This document shows, piece after piece, positions 51,543 to 59,662 of a DNA stretch of 64,000 nucleotides. Location of the stretch: positions 558,001 to 622,000 of the forward strand of contig NZ_CP073089.1 in assembly GCF_018137945.1 (NCBI RefSeq), read 5' to 3'. Each line of letters begins with the position of its first letter. Within the stretch, counting starts at the first letter, position 1. This DNA is from Brevibacterium sp. W7.2. Its GTDB lineage: Bacteria; Actinomycetota; Actinomycetes; Actinomycetales; Brevibacteriaceae. Both the position numbers and the translations under genes were made by a program. The notes beneath the pieces are model-generated. The model made no database searches. It worked only from the letters and a program-made list of their open reading frames with translations, and was not told where the DNA came from.

Positions 51543-52726
51543 TCATCGCCGGCCTGATGACGGGCACCTCGGCCGACGGACTCGACGTCGTCCTCGCCGA
51601 CTTCACCTACGACCCCGCGGTTCCCGACGACCTGTCGGTGCGCCTCCTCGCCGCTGTCGAGGTCCCCTTCGACGCGGACCTCCACGCCGACATCCTCCGC
51701 CTCCTCGAGCCCGGCGACATTCCGCTCGCCCTCGTCAGCGACGTCGACGGCCGACTCGGCAGGATGGCCGCCGAGGCGCTCGCCGAGGTCTGCGCGAGAA
51801 CCGGCGTCGTCCCCGACCTCGTCGTCTCCCACGGTCAGACAGTGCGCCACGACGTCGTCGACGGTGAGGTCTCATCGACCCTGCAGCTCGGTCAGCCCGC
51901 CTGGATCGCCGAGCGCCTCGGCGTCCCCGTGCTCTCCGACGTCCGCTCCGCCGACATCGCCGCCGGCGGGCAGGGCGCCCCGCTCGTCGGGATCCTCGAC
52001 ACGATGCTCCTCGGCGCGGTGACGAGCCCGACCGCGCTGCTCAACCTCGGCGGAATCGCGAACCTCACCGTCATCGCCCCCGACCGTGCGCCGCTCGCCT
52101 TCGACACGGGCCCGGCGAATGCGCTCATCGACGTCCTCGCTCGCCGCATCACCGACGGTGCGCAGTCCTGCGACGTCGGCGGCGCCCTCGCCGCGAGCGG
52201 CCGGGTCGATGAGGCCCTGCTCGCCGACCTCCTCGGCGACCCCTATTACCGGCGGCCCGCCCCGAAGTCGACGGGCAAGGAGCTCTTCCATGCCGCCTAC
52301 CTCGACGGACATCTCGCAGCCCACCCCCACCTCGGCGCGGTCGACGCCATCGCCACGGTCACGGAGCTCACCGCCCGCACCATCGCCGAGGCGGCCGGCA
52401 GTCACGGGGTCACCGCGGTCATCGCGTCCGGGGGAGGGACCCGGAATCCGACGCTCATGGCCGCCCTCGACACCGCGCTCGGCCCCGGCGTCGCGCTCGA
52501 GACGACCGATGCGGCACTCGGCCTGCCCGAGGGCGCGAAGGAGGGACTGCTCATGGCGCTCATCGGCTGGCTGAGCTGGCACGGCCTGCCGTCCACCGAA
52601 CCGAGCCTGACCGGGGCAAGCCGACCGAGCATCGCCGGCCGGCTCACCCCGGGATGGAGACCGCTCGCGCTGCCCGCACCGCTGCACCGAAGACCCCGAC
52701 GGATGCGCATCGACAACCGGACCTGA
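51539..52726 (+). CDS. anmK: 1,6-anhydro-N-acetylmuramate kinase
   Basis: This 395-residue enzyme phosphorylates and opens 1,6-anhydro-MurNAc to MurNAc-6-phosphate. The AnmK motifs are present: IIAGLMTGTSADGLD at the N-terminus (ATP binding), SHGQTVRHD with the catalytic Asp region, LLNLGGIANLTVI, FDTGPANALID, and SGGGTRNPTLM near the C-terminus. A basic Pro/Arg tail is unusual. It is coupled by ATGA to the regulator gene. The 156 bp after it hold no gene, only C/A-rich AACCACCC repeats. Confidence 0.94.
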   Translation: MIIAGLMTGTSADGLDVVLADFTYDPAVPDDLSVRLLAAVEVPFDADLHADILRLLEPGDIPLALVSDVDGRLGRMAAEALAEVCARTGVVPDLVVSHGQTVRHDVVDGEVSSTLQLGQPAWIAERLGVPVLSDVRSADIAAGGQGAPLVGILDTMLLGAVTSPTALLNLGGIANLTVIAPDRAPLAFDTGPANALIDVLARRITDGAQSCDVGGALAASGRVDEALLADLLGDPYYRRPAPKSTGKELFHAAYLDGHLAAHPHLGAVDAIATVTELTARTIAEAAGSHGVTAVIASGGGTRNPTLMAALDTALGPGVALETTDAALGLPEGAKEGLLMALIGWLSWHGLPSTEPSLTGASRPSIAGRLTPGWRPLALPAPLHRRPRRMRIDNRT

Positions 52727-52882
52727 CGCCGGCCCCGGCAGGTCCGAAAGCACCAGCCGCCCCGACCGCAACCACTTCGACCGCCAACCACCCGCCAACC
52801 ACCCCACCGCAACCCCCGACGCGGCCCTCACCGGCAAGGACGCCGGCAGCCGAGACCGCCGCACTGAGAAGGAGTCACGACC

Positions 52883-54385
52883 ATGCAGATCATCGACCTC
52901 CTGGTGATCGTCGTCTACCTCGTCGCCACCGCGTGGCTGGGCCTGAAGCTGAGCGGCCGACAGACCGGGCTCAAGGACTACTTCCTCGGCGGGCGGGAGC
53001 TGCCCTGGTGGGCGGTGTGCCTGTCGGTCGTCGCGACCGAGACGAGTGCGCTCACCGTCATCGGCATTCCTGTGATGAGCTACCTCGGCGACATCTCCTA
53101 CCTGCAGCTGGCGCTCGGCTACATCGTCGGCCGCGTCCTCGTCGCGTTCTTCATGCTGCCGCGCTACTACGACGGGGAGATGATCACGGCGTACGCGTAC
53201 CTCGGCAAGCGCTTCGGCCAGTCGACGCAGACGACCGCGGGCATCACGTTCCTCTTCACCCGCCTGCTCGCCGACGGCATCCGCGTGCTCGCTGCCGCGA
53301 TCCCGCTCAAGGTCATCCTCGACGGGCTCGGCATCCACACGAACTACTTCGTCATCATCGTCGTCCTCTCCCTCGTCACGATCGTCTACACGTTCATCGG
53401 CGGCATCAAGGCCGTCGTCTGGGTCGACGTCGCCCAGATGTTCCTCTACGTCTTCGGCGGGATCCTCGCGATCATCGTCATCACCGCCGGTGTCGGCGGG
53501 GGATGGTTCGCCGAGGCGGCCGCCGCCGGGAAGCTGCAGATGTTCGTCTTCGAGGGCAACCCGATCAATGCCGCGGGATCGTTCATCCCCTCGTTCGTCG
53601 GCGGCGCGGTCTTCGCGATGGCCTCCCACGGGGCCGATCAGATCATCGTCCAGCGGCTGCTCGCTTGCCGCACGAAGGTCGATGCGCAGAAGGCGCTCAT
53701 CTGGTCGGGCATCGTCGTCTTCGTCCAGTTCGCGATCTTCCTCGCCGTCGGCCTCGCCCTGTGGGCCTACTACGACCAGGCGCTGCCGGCCGATCTCGGG
53801 CTCACCCGCGACGACGAGATCTTCCCGCTCTTCATCATCGAGGGCCTGCCGCCGGGCATCTCCGGGCTGCTGCTCGCCGGCATCCTCGCCGCGGCGATGT
53901 CGACGCTGTCCTCGTCGCTCTCGGCACTGTCGTCCTCGACGGTCAACGACGTCTGGGCCCGCTTCCGCAGGACCCCGCTCACCGACGCCGAGGGGCTCAG
54001 GGTCGGACGCTGGGCGACGATCGCGTGGGGCGTGGCGTTCATCCTCCCGGCCACGGTCTTCGAATCCGACTCCGGCAACATCGTCATCCTCGCCCTCGGC
54101 ATCGCCGGTATCACCTACGGCGGGCTGCTCGGCGCCTTCGTCTTCGGCATGGTCAACAAGCGGGCGACCGCTGTCGATGCGAACATCGCCTTCACCCTCG
54201 CGATCGCCGTCAACGCGTTCTTCTTCGTCATGGAGAAGTACGTCACCGGTGAGGTCTGGGTGGCGTGGCAGTGGTATCCCCTCCTCGGCGTCCTCGTCAT
54301 GGTCTCCGTCGGCGGGCTGCTGTCCCTGCGGCATCCGGCCCCACCCGTGGCCGCCGTCGCCGAGGCGGAGGGCAGCCTGCGATGA
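52883..54385 (+). CDS. Sodium:solute symporter (SSS family), probable MurNAc/anhydroMurNAc uptake
   Basis: This 500-residue membrane protein has about 13 helices and the SSS layout: VYLVATAWLGLKLSGRQTGL, KDYFLGGRELPWWAVCLSVV with TETSALTVIG (sodium site region), and ILAAAMSTLSSSLSALSSST late (helix 8, second sodium site). AAGGAG 8 nt before the ATG. Embedded between anmK and murQ (stop overlaps murQ by ATGA), it most likely imports MurNAc, anhydro-MurNAc or a muropeptide sugar; that is inference from context. Confidence 0.88.
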   Translation: MQIIDLLVIVVYLVATAWLGLKLSGRQTGLKDYFLGGRELPWWAVCLSVVATETSALTVIGIPVMSYLGDISYLQLALGYIVGRVLVAFFMLPRYYDGEMITAYAYLGKRFGQSTQTTAGITFLFTRLLADGIRVLAAAIPLKVILDGLGIHTNYFVIIVVLSLVTIVYTFIGGIKAVVWVDVAQMFLYVFGGILAIIVITAGVGGGWFAEAAAAGKLQMFVFEGNPINAAGSFIPSFVGGAVFAMASHGADQIIVQRLLACRTKVDAQKALIWSGIVVFVQFAIFLAVGLALWAYYDQALPADLGLTRDDEIFPLFIIEGLPPGISGLLLAGILAAAMSTLSSSLSALSSSTVNDVWARFRRTPLTDAEGLRVGRWATIAWGVAFILPATVFESDSGNIVILALGIAGITYGGLLGAFVFGMVNKRATAVDANIAFTLAIAVNAFFFVMEKYVTGEVWVAWQWYPLLGVLVMVSVGGLLSLRHPAPPVAAVAEAEGSLR

Positions 54386-55395
54386 CCACGGCACAGTCCC
54401 AGCCCCCGGAGTCGGATCCCGGCGCGCGCCCCTCGGGTGCTCACCCGCAGTCCCAGCCGGGGCTCTCGCCGACTGAGCGGCGCAATCCGCGCAGCGCGGG
54501 CCTCGACGACCTCGACAGCCTCGGCGTGCTCACCCTGCTCAACGCCGAGGACCAAGCTGTGCTCGACGCGGTCGCCGCGGCCCTGCCGGATCTCGCCGCG
54601 CTCGTCGACCTCGCGGCGGAGCGGATGCGCGCCGGCGGTACCGTCCACTATTTCGGGGCCGGCACCTCCGGTCGCCTCGGCGTCCTCGACGCCAGTGAGC
54701 TCATGCCGACGTTCAACCTCGAGCCCGGCCGCGTCGTCGGACACATCGCCGGCGGGGAGCCGGCACTCGTCAACGCCATCGAGAACGCCGAGGACTCGCT
54801 GGCCGACGGGCGCCGCGACGGCGCCGGGCTGGGGGAGCGGGACGTCGCGATCGGGATCGCCGCGAGCGGGTCGACCCCCTACGTCCGCGGGGCCCTCGAG
54901 GCCGCCGGGGAGGCCGGTGCCCACACCGTGCTCATCTCGAACAACCCGCAGGCGCCCGTCGCCGAGGCGGCCGCGGCCCACATCGTCCTCGACACCGGAC
55001 CCGAGGTCGTCACCGGGTCGACCCGGCTCAAGGCCGGCACCGCGCAGAAGCTCGCCCTCAACGGGTTCTCCACCGCGCTCATGGTCGCCCTCGGGCGGAC
55101 GTGGCAGAACCTCATGGTCTCCGTCGTCGCGACGAACGCGAAGCTGCGCGAGCGCACCGTCCGCATCCTCCGGGAGGCCGCGGACCTCGACGACAACGCT
55201 GCCCGTGAGCTCCTCGCCCGGTGCGACGGTGACCTCAAGACGGCGCTCGTCGTCTCCTTCGCCGAGGTGGCCCCCGCCGCTGCCGCCGAGCTGCTCGCCG
55301 GGCACGACGGCTCGGTGAGAGCGGCGATCGCCGCCGCGGCAACCACCGCCGACGGCCCCGCGGAGAGCAGCCCCGGTGCCGGGGCCGGCGCATGA
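54382..55395 (+). CDS. murQ: N-acetylmuramic acid 6-phosphate etherase
   Basis: This 337-residue SIS-fold lyase removes D-lactate from MurNAc-6-P to give GlcNAc-6-P. The signature HYFGAGTSGRLGVLDASELM is present, with the following GGEPALVNAIENAEDS carrying the catalytic Glu region, and GIAASGSTPYVRGALEAA. It has a 30-residue Pro/Ser-rich N-extension compared with usual MurQ (about 300). The start overlaps the symporter stop; the stop overlaps the kinase gene (ATGA). Confidence 0.95.
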   Translation: MTTAQSQPPESDPGARPSGAHPQSQPGLSPTERRNPRSAGLDDLDSLGVLTLLNAEDQAVLDAVAAALPDLAALVDLAAERMRAGGTVHYFGAGTSGRLGVLDASELMPTFNLEPGRVVGHIAGGEPALVNAIENAEDSLADGRRDGAGLGERDVAIGIAASGSTPYVRGALEAAGEAGAHTVLISNNPQAPVAEAAAAHIVLDTGPEVVTGSTRLKAGTAQKLALNGFSTALMVALGRTWQNLMVSVVATNAKLRERTVRILREAADLDDNAARELLARCDGDLKTALVVSFAEVAPAAAAELLAGHDGSVRAAIAAAATTADGPAESSPGAGAGA

Positions 55396-56390
55396 TGCCC
55401 GGCTCTGCCACCGGTGACCTCGTCCTCGGCATCGACGTCGGCGGCACCGGCAGCCGCGTCGCGCTCGCCGCGCCCGCTGCCGACCGCCTCGGCGACCAGG
55501 TCATCCTCGGCACACTCACCGGCCCCCGCGTCGAGATCGGGGCCGAGGGCACCAGCGCTCCCGTCGTCATCCGACGGCTCGTCGCCGCGGCCCGGCAGGC
55601 CTGGCCGGAGCCTTTCTCCCGGGTGACCGGCATCGGGATCGGGGCTACCGGGATCGCGTCCCTGGCCGCCGATCCCACCGTGCTCGCGCAGGTCATCGCC
55701 GCCGAGGCGGACGCGCGGACCGCGGTGACGATCGACGCGGTCACCGCGCACCTCGGTGCGCTCGGCGGCGCCGGCGGGGCGATCGCCGTGCTCGGCACCG
55801 GGGCGATCGCGATCGCGCACCCGGGAGCCGACGACGACGGGATCCTCGGTGCGCAGTGGTCGCGCGTCGACGGCTGGGGCCACCTCTTCGGCGACCGCGG
55901 GGGCGGCGCGTGGATCGGTCGGCACGCCCTCGAGGCCGCCCTGCGCGCGCACGACAGGGTCGATCGGCGCGGGGCCGCCCTCCTCGCCGCGGCGACCGGG
56001 CGCTTCGGGGATCCGAGCACGTGGCCGGCGACGTTCTACACCCGCAGCGACCGCGCGGGCCTCCTCGCGGAGTTCGCCGTCGACGTCGCAGCACTCGCCC
56101 GCGTCGAGGATCCGGTGGCCGTGGCTCTCCTCGCCGAGGCGGGACAGGAGGCCGCGCGCAGCGCAGTCGCGGCAGCGTCTGCCTCGGGCGCCTCCCGCAT
56201 CGCCCTGACCGGGGGTCTGACCAGGGCGGGAGAAGCCCTCCTTGCCGAGTTCGGTGCGGAGGCGGCGCGGATCGACCCCGACATCACCGTCGTCGAACCC
56301 GGCGGCGATCCGCTCGCCGGTGCGCTCGTGCTCGCGAGCCTCATCGCCGCCGAGCAGATCCGTGCCCAGGAGGCCGTTCTCTGGGTGTGA
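55392..56390 (+). CDS. murK: BadF/BadG-type N-acetylglucosamine/N-acetylmuramate kinase
   Basis: This 332-residue ASKHA-fold kinase has the phosphate-1 motif DLVLGIDVGGTGSRVAL, IGATGIASLA, the GTGAIAIAHP phosphate-2 region, WGHLFGDRGGGAWIGRHALE and ALTGGLTRAG. This family includes GlcNAc kinases and the Clostridium MurK that phosphorylates MurNAc and GlcNAc. With anmK and murQ beside it, it probably handles free MurNAc and/or GlcNAc. It is the last gene of the operon and is followed at once by a hairpin. Confidence 0.85.
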   Translation: MMPGSATGDLVLGIDVGGTGSRVALAAPAADRLGDQVILGTLTGPRVEIGAEGTSAPVVIRRLVAAARQAWPEPFSRVTGIGIGATGIASLAADPTVLAQVIAAEADARTAVTIDAVTAHLGALGGAGGAIAVLGTGAIAIAHPGADDDGILGAQWSRVDGWGHLFGDRGGGAWIGRHALEAALRAHDRVDRRGAALLAAATGRFGDPSTWPATFYTRSDRAGLLAEFAVDVAALARVEDPVAVALLAEAGQEAARSAVAAASASGASRIALTGGLTRAGEALLAEFGAEAARIDPDITVVEPGGDPLAGALVLASLIAAEQIRAQEAVLWV

Positions 56391-56392
56391 CG

Positions 56393-56420
56393 GTCGTCTG
56401 CAAGTCAGCTTGCCGACGAC
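56393..56420 (+). terminator. Terminator hairpin of the MurNAc operon
   Basis: GTCGTC-T-GCAAG (56393-56404) pairs with CTTGC-C-GACGAC (56409-56420) around TCAG, 11 pairs with one T/C mismatch. It begins 2 nt after the murK stop codon. Confidence 0.7.
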
Positions 56421-56486
56421 AACTGTTCACCTGACCGGCATCTGCGGATCAGCCCGTGGTCAGATGCCTTGCGCAGGATCGGGACT

Positions 56487-58271
56487 GTGAGAACCAGTCG
56501 CGAACCGTCGTCCGGATTCGACCGCCGTCCGAGGTCGGAGCACCTGTCCCTCCACCGCAGCCTTCCCGCACCCCAGGGGGCCGGCCTGCCCGTCATCGAC
56601 GTCGTCCCGCCTCGGCGCCCTTCGCGTCGTGAAGTGCAGGGACTCGAGCTGCCGACGGGCCGTCGCACCCCGGTCTACCGCGTCTTCGAAGCGCTGCCGG
56701 CGGTCATCAGCTATACGGCGATCGCGCTCGTCTTCATCCTGCCGTTCATCGATCCGATGGTCGGCGCGGTCTACGTCCTCACGATCGTCGGGCTGACGTT
56801 CGTGCGGGCGCTGCGCGGGGCTGTCGACGTCGCCCGCGGCTTCAACCGGTACCGGCGCAGCGCCCGCGTCGATTGGAGCGCCCGACTCGTCGACCTCGAA
56901 CGCGCCATCGCCGGACTGCCCGCCCTGCCGTCCCCGCAGTGCGGTTTCCGGGCCGCCGACCATGCGGCGACCGTCACGCGGGTGCGCGAGGACCCGCAGG
57001 CGGTGATGCGCCCCTCCCAGCTGCTCCACGCCGTCGTCGTCGCCGCGTACAACGAGCCGTTCGACGTCATCGCCGGCACCATCCGCACCCTGCTGCACAC
57101 GTCGACCTCGCCGCGGCAGATCGTCGTCTTCTTCGCGTTCGAGGAGCGGGGCGGGCCGGTGATGGCGGAGACGGCGCGCCGCCTCGCCGCCGAGTACGGG
57201 GACGGCTTCTTCGCCTTCGTCCCGGTCCCGCACCCGGCGGGTGTGCCCGGTGAGATCGCCGGGAAGGGGGCGAACATCACCCATGCCGGGCGGAAGCTGG
57301 CGAGCTGGGTGCGGGAGCGCGGGATCGACCCGGAGCGGGTCATCGTCACGAGTCTCGACTGCGACAACACCCCGCACGAGTCGTACTTCGACTATGTGGC
57401 CTATGAGTACGCGACGGCACCCGACCGGGCGCGGCTGTCGTTCCAGCCGATCAGCCTCTACATGACGAACATCTGGGACGCTCCGGCGCCGTCGCGGGTC
57501 GTGGCGAGCGCCAACTGCTTCTGGAATCTCACGACCACGGTGCGGCACTTCGCGCTGCGGAACTTCGCGTCGCACTCCCAGCCGCTGCCGGCGCTCATCG
57601 ACATGGGGTTCTGGTCGACGCGGACGATCGTCGAGGACGGTCACCAGTACTGGCGCAGCTGGTTCCACTTCGACGGCGACTACCGGGTCGTGCCCATCCA
57701 CGTGCCGATCTATCAGGACGCGGTGCTCGCCGGGAGCTTCACGGAGACGATGGTCGCCCAGTTCAAGCAGCTCAGCCGCTGGTCGTACGGGGCCAGCGAC
57801 GTCCCCTATGTCGGGGTGCGGGTCTTCGCCGGTGATGCGAAGTCGCCGTTCTGGCCCGGGTTCCTGCGCTTCCTGTCCCTCCTCGAAGGGCACGTCAGCC
57901 TCGCGTCGATCTCCGTCATCATCGCCGTGGGCGGGTGGATCCCGTTCGTCGTCGCCTCGCACACCGGGCAGGCGAGCGAGTTCATCGAGGCGATGCCGAT
58001 GACCGTGGGGCTCATCCAGCAGATCGGCATGATCGCGCTCCTCGTCTCGGTGCTCGTCTTCCGTGCCCTCCTGCCGCCGCGGCCGGTGCACGTGCCGGTC
58101 TCGCGGAGCGTGACGATGTGGCTGCAGTGGCTGCTCTATCCGCTCACGCTGCTGATCTTCAACGCCGGCACCGCGCTCTACTCGCAGTGGTGCCTGCTCA
58201 CCGGCCGCTACCGCGAGCGCTTCGACGTCACGGAGAAGGTGTCGGGAGCGTCCCTGCGGCGCGCCGCCTGA
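56487..58271 (+). CDS. Membrane GT2-family glycosyltransferase (cellulose-synthase-like)
   Basis: This protein (594 residues) has two N-terminal helices (about 70-115), a cytosolic GT2 domain and three to four C-terminal helices. The catalytic motifs are VVVAAYNEPFDVI (first Asp), VTSLDCDNTP (DxD), TRTIVEDGHQYW (base, ED) and QFKQLSRWSYG, which resembles the QxxRW motif of processive synthases. It therefore may make and translocate a polysaccharide or glycolipid. GTG at 56487 (AGGA 8 nt upstream) is preferred over TTG at 56469. It stands alone, not in the 39.9-48.3 kb glycan operon. Confidence 0.83.
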   Translation: MRTSREPSSGFDRRPRSEHLSLHRSLPAPQGAGLPVIDVVPPRRPSRREVQGLELPTGRRTPVYRVFEALPAVISYTAIALVFILPFIDPMVGAVYVLTIVGLTFVRALRGAVDVARGFNRYRRSARVDWSARLVDLERAIAGLPALPSPQCGFRAADHAATVTRVREDPQAVMRPSQLLHAVVVAAYNEPFDVIAGTIRTLLHTSTSPRQIVVFFAFEERGGPVMAETARRLAAEYGDGFFAFVPVPHPAGVPGEIAGKGANITHAGRKLASWVRERGIDPERVIVTSLDCDNTPHESYFDYVAYEYATAPDRARLSFQPISLYMTNIWDAPAPSRVVASANCFWNLTTTVRHFALRNFASHSQPLPALIDMGFWSTRTIVEDGHQYWRSWFHFDGDYRVVPIHVPIYQDAVLAGSFTETMVAQFKQLSRWSYGASDVPYVGVRVFAGDAKSPFWPGFLRFLSLLEGHVSLASISVIIAVGGWIPFVVASHTGQASEFIEAMPMTVGLIQQIGMIALLVSVLVFRALLPPRPVHVPVSRSVTMWLQWLLYPLTLLIFNAGTALYSQWCLLTGRYRERFDVTEKVSGASLRRAA

Positions 58272-58372
58272 GGCGCCCGGGGCGACCGTTCCACGGGTCG
58301 GGGGCCGGAAGATTATGGGTTTCCTCAGTCGAGTCTCAGGTCATCACCCTGTGGGGCCGCTCGCTGGCGGCG

Positions 58373-58378
58373 TAGTGT
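58373..58378 (+). promoter_or_regulatory. -10 hexamer of the PspC gene, near-leaderless
   Basis: TAGTGT ends 7 nt before the ATG at 58386. There is no ribosome site in the intervening CGAAGAC. Confidence 0.5.
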
Positions 58379-58385
58379 CGAAGAC

Positions 58386-58643
58386 ATGAACTCACTCTTC
58401 GATTCCATTCGCAAGATCGGCTATCGCCGCGGCCCCGAGCGGATCGTCGGCGGCATCGCAGGAGGCCTCGCCAAGGTCACCGGACTCAATGTCTGGATCG
58501 TTCGTCTCCTCGTGCTCGCCTCGTTCCTCCTGCCGGTCCTCGGCGTCGGCGCCTACCTCGTCGTCTGGGCGATCACCCCGTGGCAGGACGGGAGCATCCC
58601 GCTCCAGCGCGCCTTCGGCGGTGCCGGCCGACTCGAGCGCTGA
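58386..58643 (+). CDS. PspC-domain membrane protein
   Basis: This 85-residue protein consists of a single PspC domain: YRRGPERIVGGIAGGLAKVTGLNVWIVRLL, written here as RIVGGIAGGLAKVTGL then NVWIVRLL, followed by one helix VLASFLLPVLGVGAYLVVWA and ITPWQDGSIPLQ. PspC proteins take part in membrane stress responses or as anti-sigma-type sensors. No psp partner is adjacent. It is a single-gene unit between two hairpin-bounded operons. Confidence 0.93.
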   Translation: MNSLFDSIRKIGYRRGPERIVGGIAGGLAKVTGLNVWIVRLLVLASFLLPVLGVGAYLVVWAITPWQDGSIPLQRAFGGAGRLER

Positions 58644-58701
58644 CCCGGCAGCCGACGTCGTCAAGCCCGCGCGAGCGGTCCGGGCAGGACCGTGCGCGTG
58701 A

Positions 58702-58745
58702 AGAGGCCCTGTGATCCCCTGTCAGGGAGGGATCACAGGGCCTCT
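58702..58745 (+). terminator. Strong terminator after the PspC gene
   Basis: Perfect 17-bp arms AGAGGCCCTGTGATCCC (58702-58718) and GGGATCACAGGGCCTCT (58729-58745) with a 10-nt loop. It isolates the PspC gene from the fructose operon. The following 58746-58900 contains an AT-rich stretch (58845-58900) likely holding the fruR promoter. Confidence 0.88.
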
Positions 58746-58855
58746 GTGCGTCTGAGCCGCCGTCCACTGACTCGCTGACGCTCGGCTCCTCGTCGTCGAA
58801 CCCGCGGATTCCGGGCCATCGGCATGCCCGCTTCGTTCGCGGGTCCAAATAAATG

Positions 58856-58900
58856 TTGTTTTCGCTGTGTTTATGTCTGTATGTGTGGCATCATGAAACT
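58856..58900 (+). promoter_or_regulatory. Promoter region of the fructose PTS operon
   Basis: TTGTTT (58856-58861) with TATGTG (58880-58885) 18 bp later is one possible promoter. TGGCATCAT, an extended -10 (58886-58894), ending 6 nt before the GTG at 58901, is another and would give a leaderless message. TGTGTTTATGTCTGTATGTGTG has direct-repeat character (TGT-T-TATGT) and may bind the DeoR-type regulator. Confidence 0.4.
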
Positions 58901-59662
58901 GTGTACGCTGCTGAACGCCAGAAGACGATCCTCGCGGCCGCTCGCTCGCAGGGCCGGGTCGAAGTCAGTTCGCTCGCCGATGAGCTGAACGTCACGGCCG
59001 AGACGATCCGTCGCGACCTCACCGTCCTCGAACGCCGCGGACTGCTCACGCGCATGCACGGCGGTGCCATCCCCGCGGATGCGCTGACTCCGGAGCCCGC
59101 GCTCGATGAGCGCATCGGACACCGTGCGGCGGAGAAGCAGCGGGTGGCGCTGCGGGCTCTCGAGGAGATTCCCGACGGCGGGAGCATCCTGCTCGACGCG
59201 GGAACGAGCACCCTCGCCATCGCCCATGCGATCCCCGACGAGCTGCCGCTGACGGTCGTCGCCAACAGCCCGATGATCTGCGCCGTCCTCGCCTCGAAGC
59301 CCGGCATCACACTCCTGCAGCTCGGCGGACGGGTCCGTGCGCGGACCGGTGCGGCGGTCGGACGCTGGACCACCGAGGCGCTCGCCGACCTCACCATCGA
59401 CGTCGGCTTCATCGGCACCAACGGCTTCGACGCCCTTCGCGGGCTGACGACTCCCGACGAATCGGAGGCTGCGACGAAGCGGGCAATGGTCGATGCGTGC
59501 CGCACCACTGTGCTCGTCGCCGACTCGAGCAAGGCCTCCCAGGTCCACCTCCATCGCTTCGCCGAACTCGCCGACGTCGACCTCGTCATCACCGACACCG
59601 ACCTCGACGAGTCCGCTGCGGAGTCTCTCCGCGACTCCGGCCCGGACCTCGTGACCGTATGA
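58901..59662 (+). CDS. fruR: DeoR-family regulator of the fructose operon
   Basis: This 253-residue regulator has an N-terminal DeoR helix-turn-helix (YAAERQKTILAAARSQGRVE, then ADELNVTAETIRRDL and LTRMHGGAI) and a C-terminal sugar-phosphate sensor (IPDGGSILLDAGTST, VGFIGTNGFDALRGLTTPD, VLVADSSKASQVHLHRFAEL). GTG at 58901 gives the usual short N-terminus. It overlaps fruK by ATGA. By analogy to corynebacterial FruR it represses the operon and responds to fructose 1-phosphate. Confidence 0.92.
   Translation: MYAAERQKTILAAARSQGRVEVSSLADELNVTAETIRRDLTVLERRGLLTRMHGGAIPADALTPEPALDERIGHRAAEKQRVALRALEEIPDGGSILLDAGTSTLAIAHAIPDELPLTVVANSPMICAVLASKPGITLLQLGGRVRARTGAAVGRWTTEALADLTIDVGFIGTNGFDALRGLTTPDESEAATKRAMVDACRTTVLVADSSKASQVHLHRFAELADVDLVITDTDLDESAAESLRDSGPDLVTV

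Noticed and set aside
51872-54394. An 840-codon open frame antisense to anmK, the symporter and murQ
   Set aside because: Its translation is Asp/Glu/Arg/Gly-rich mirror sequence without domain patterns, and the opposite strand encodes three clear enzymes. It is a GC-rich antisense artefact.
58845-58900. N-terminal extension of the DeoR regulator to 58853
   Set aside because: The added residues (MLFSLCLCLYVW) would be hydrophobic and lie in the AT-rich promoter region; the family starts at YAAERQ, matching GTG 58901.
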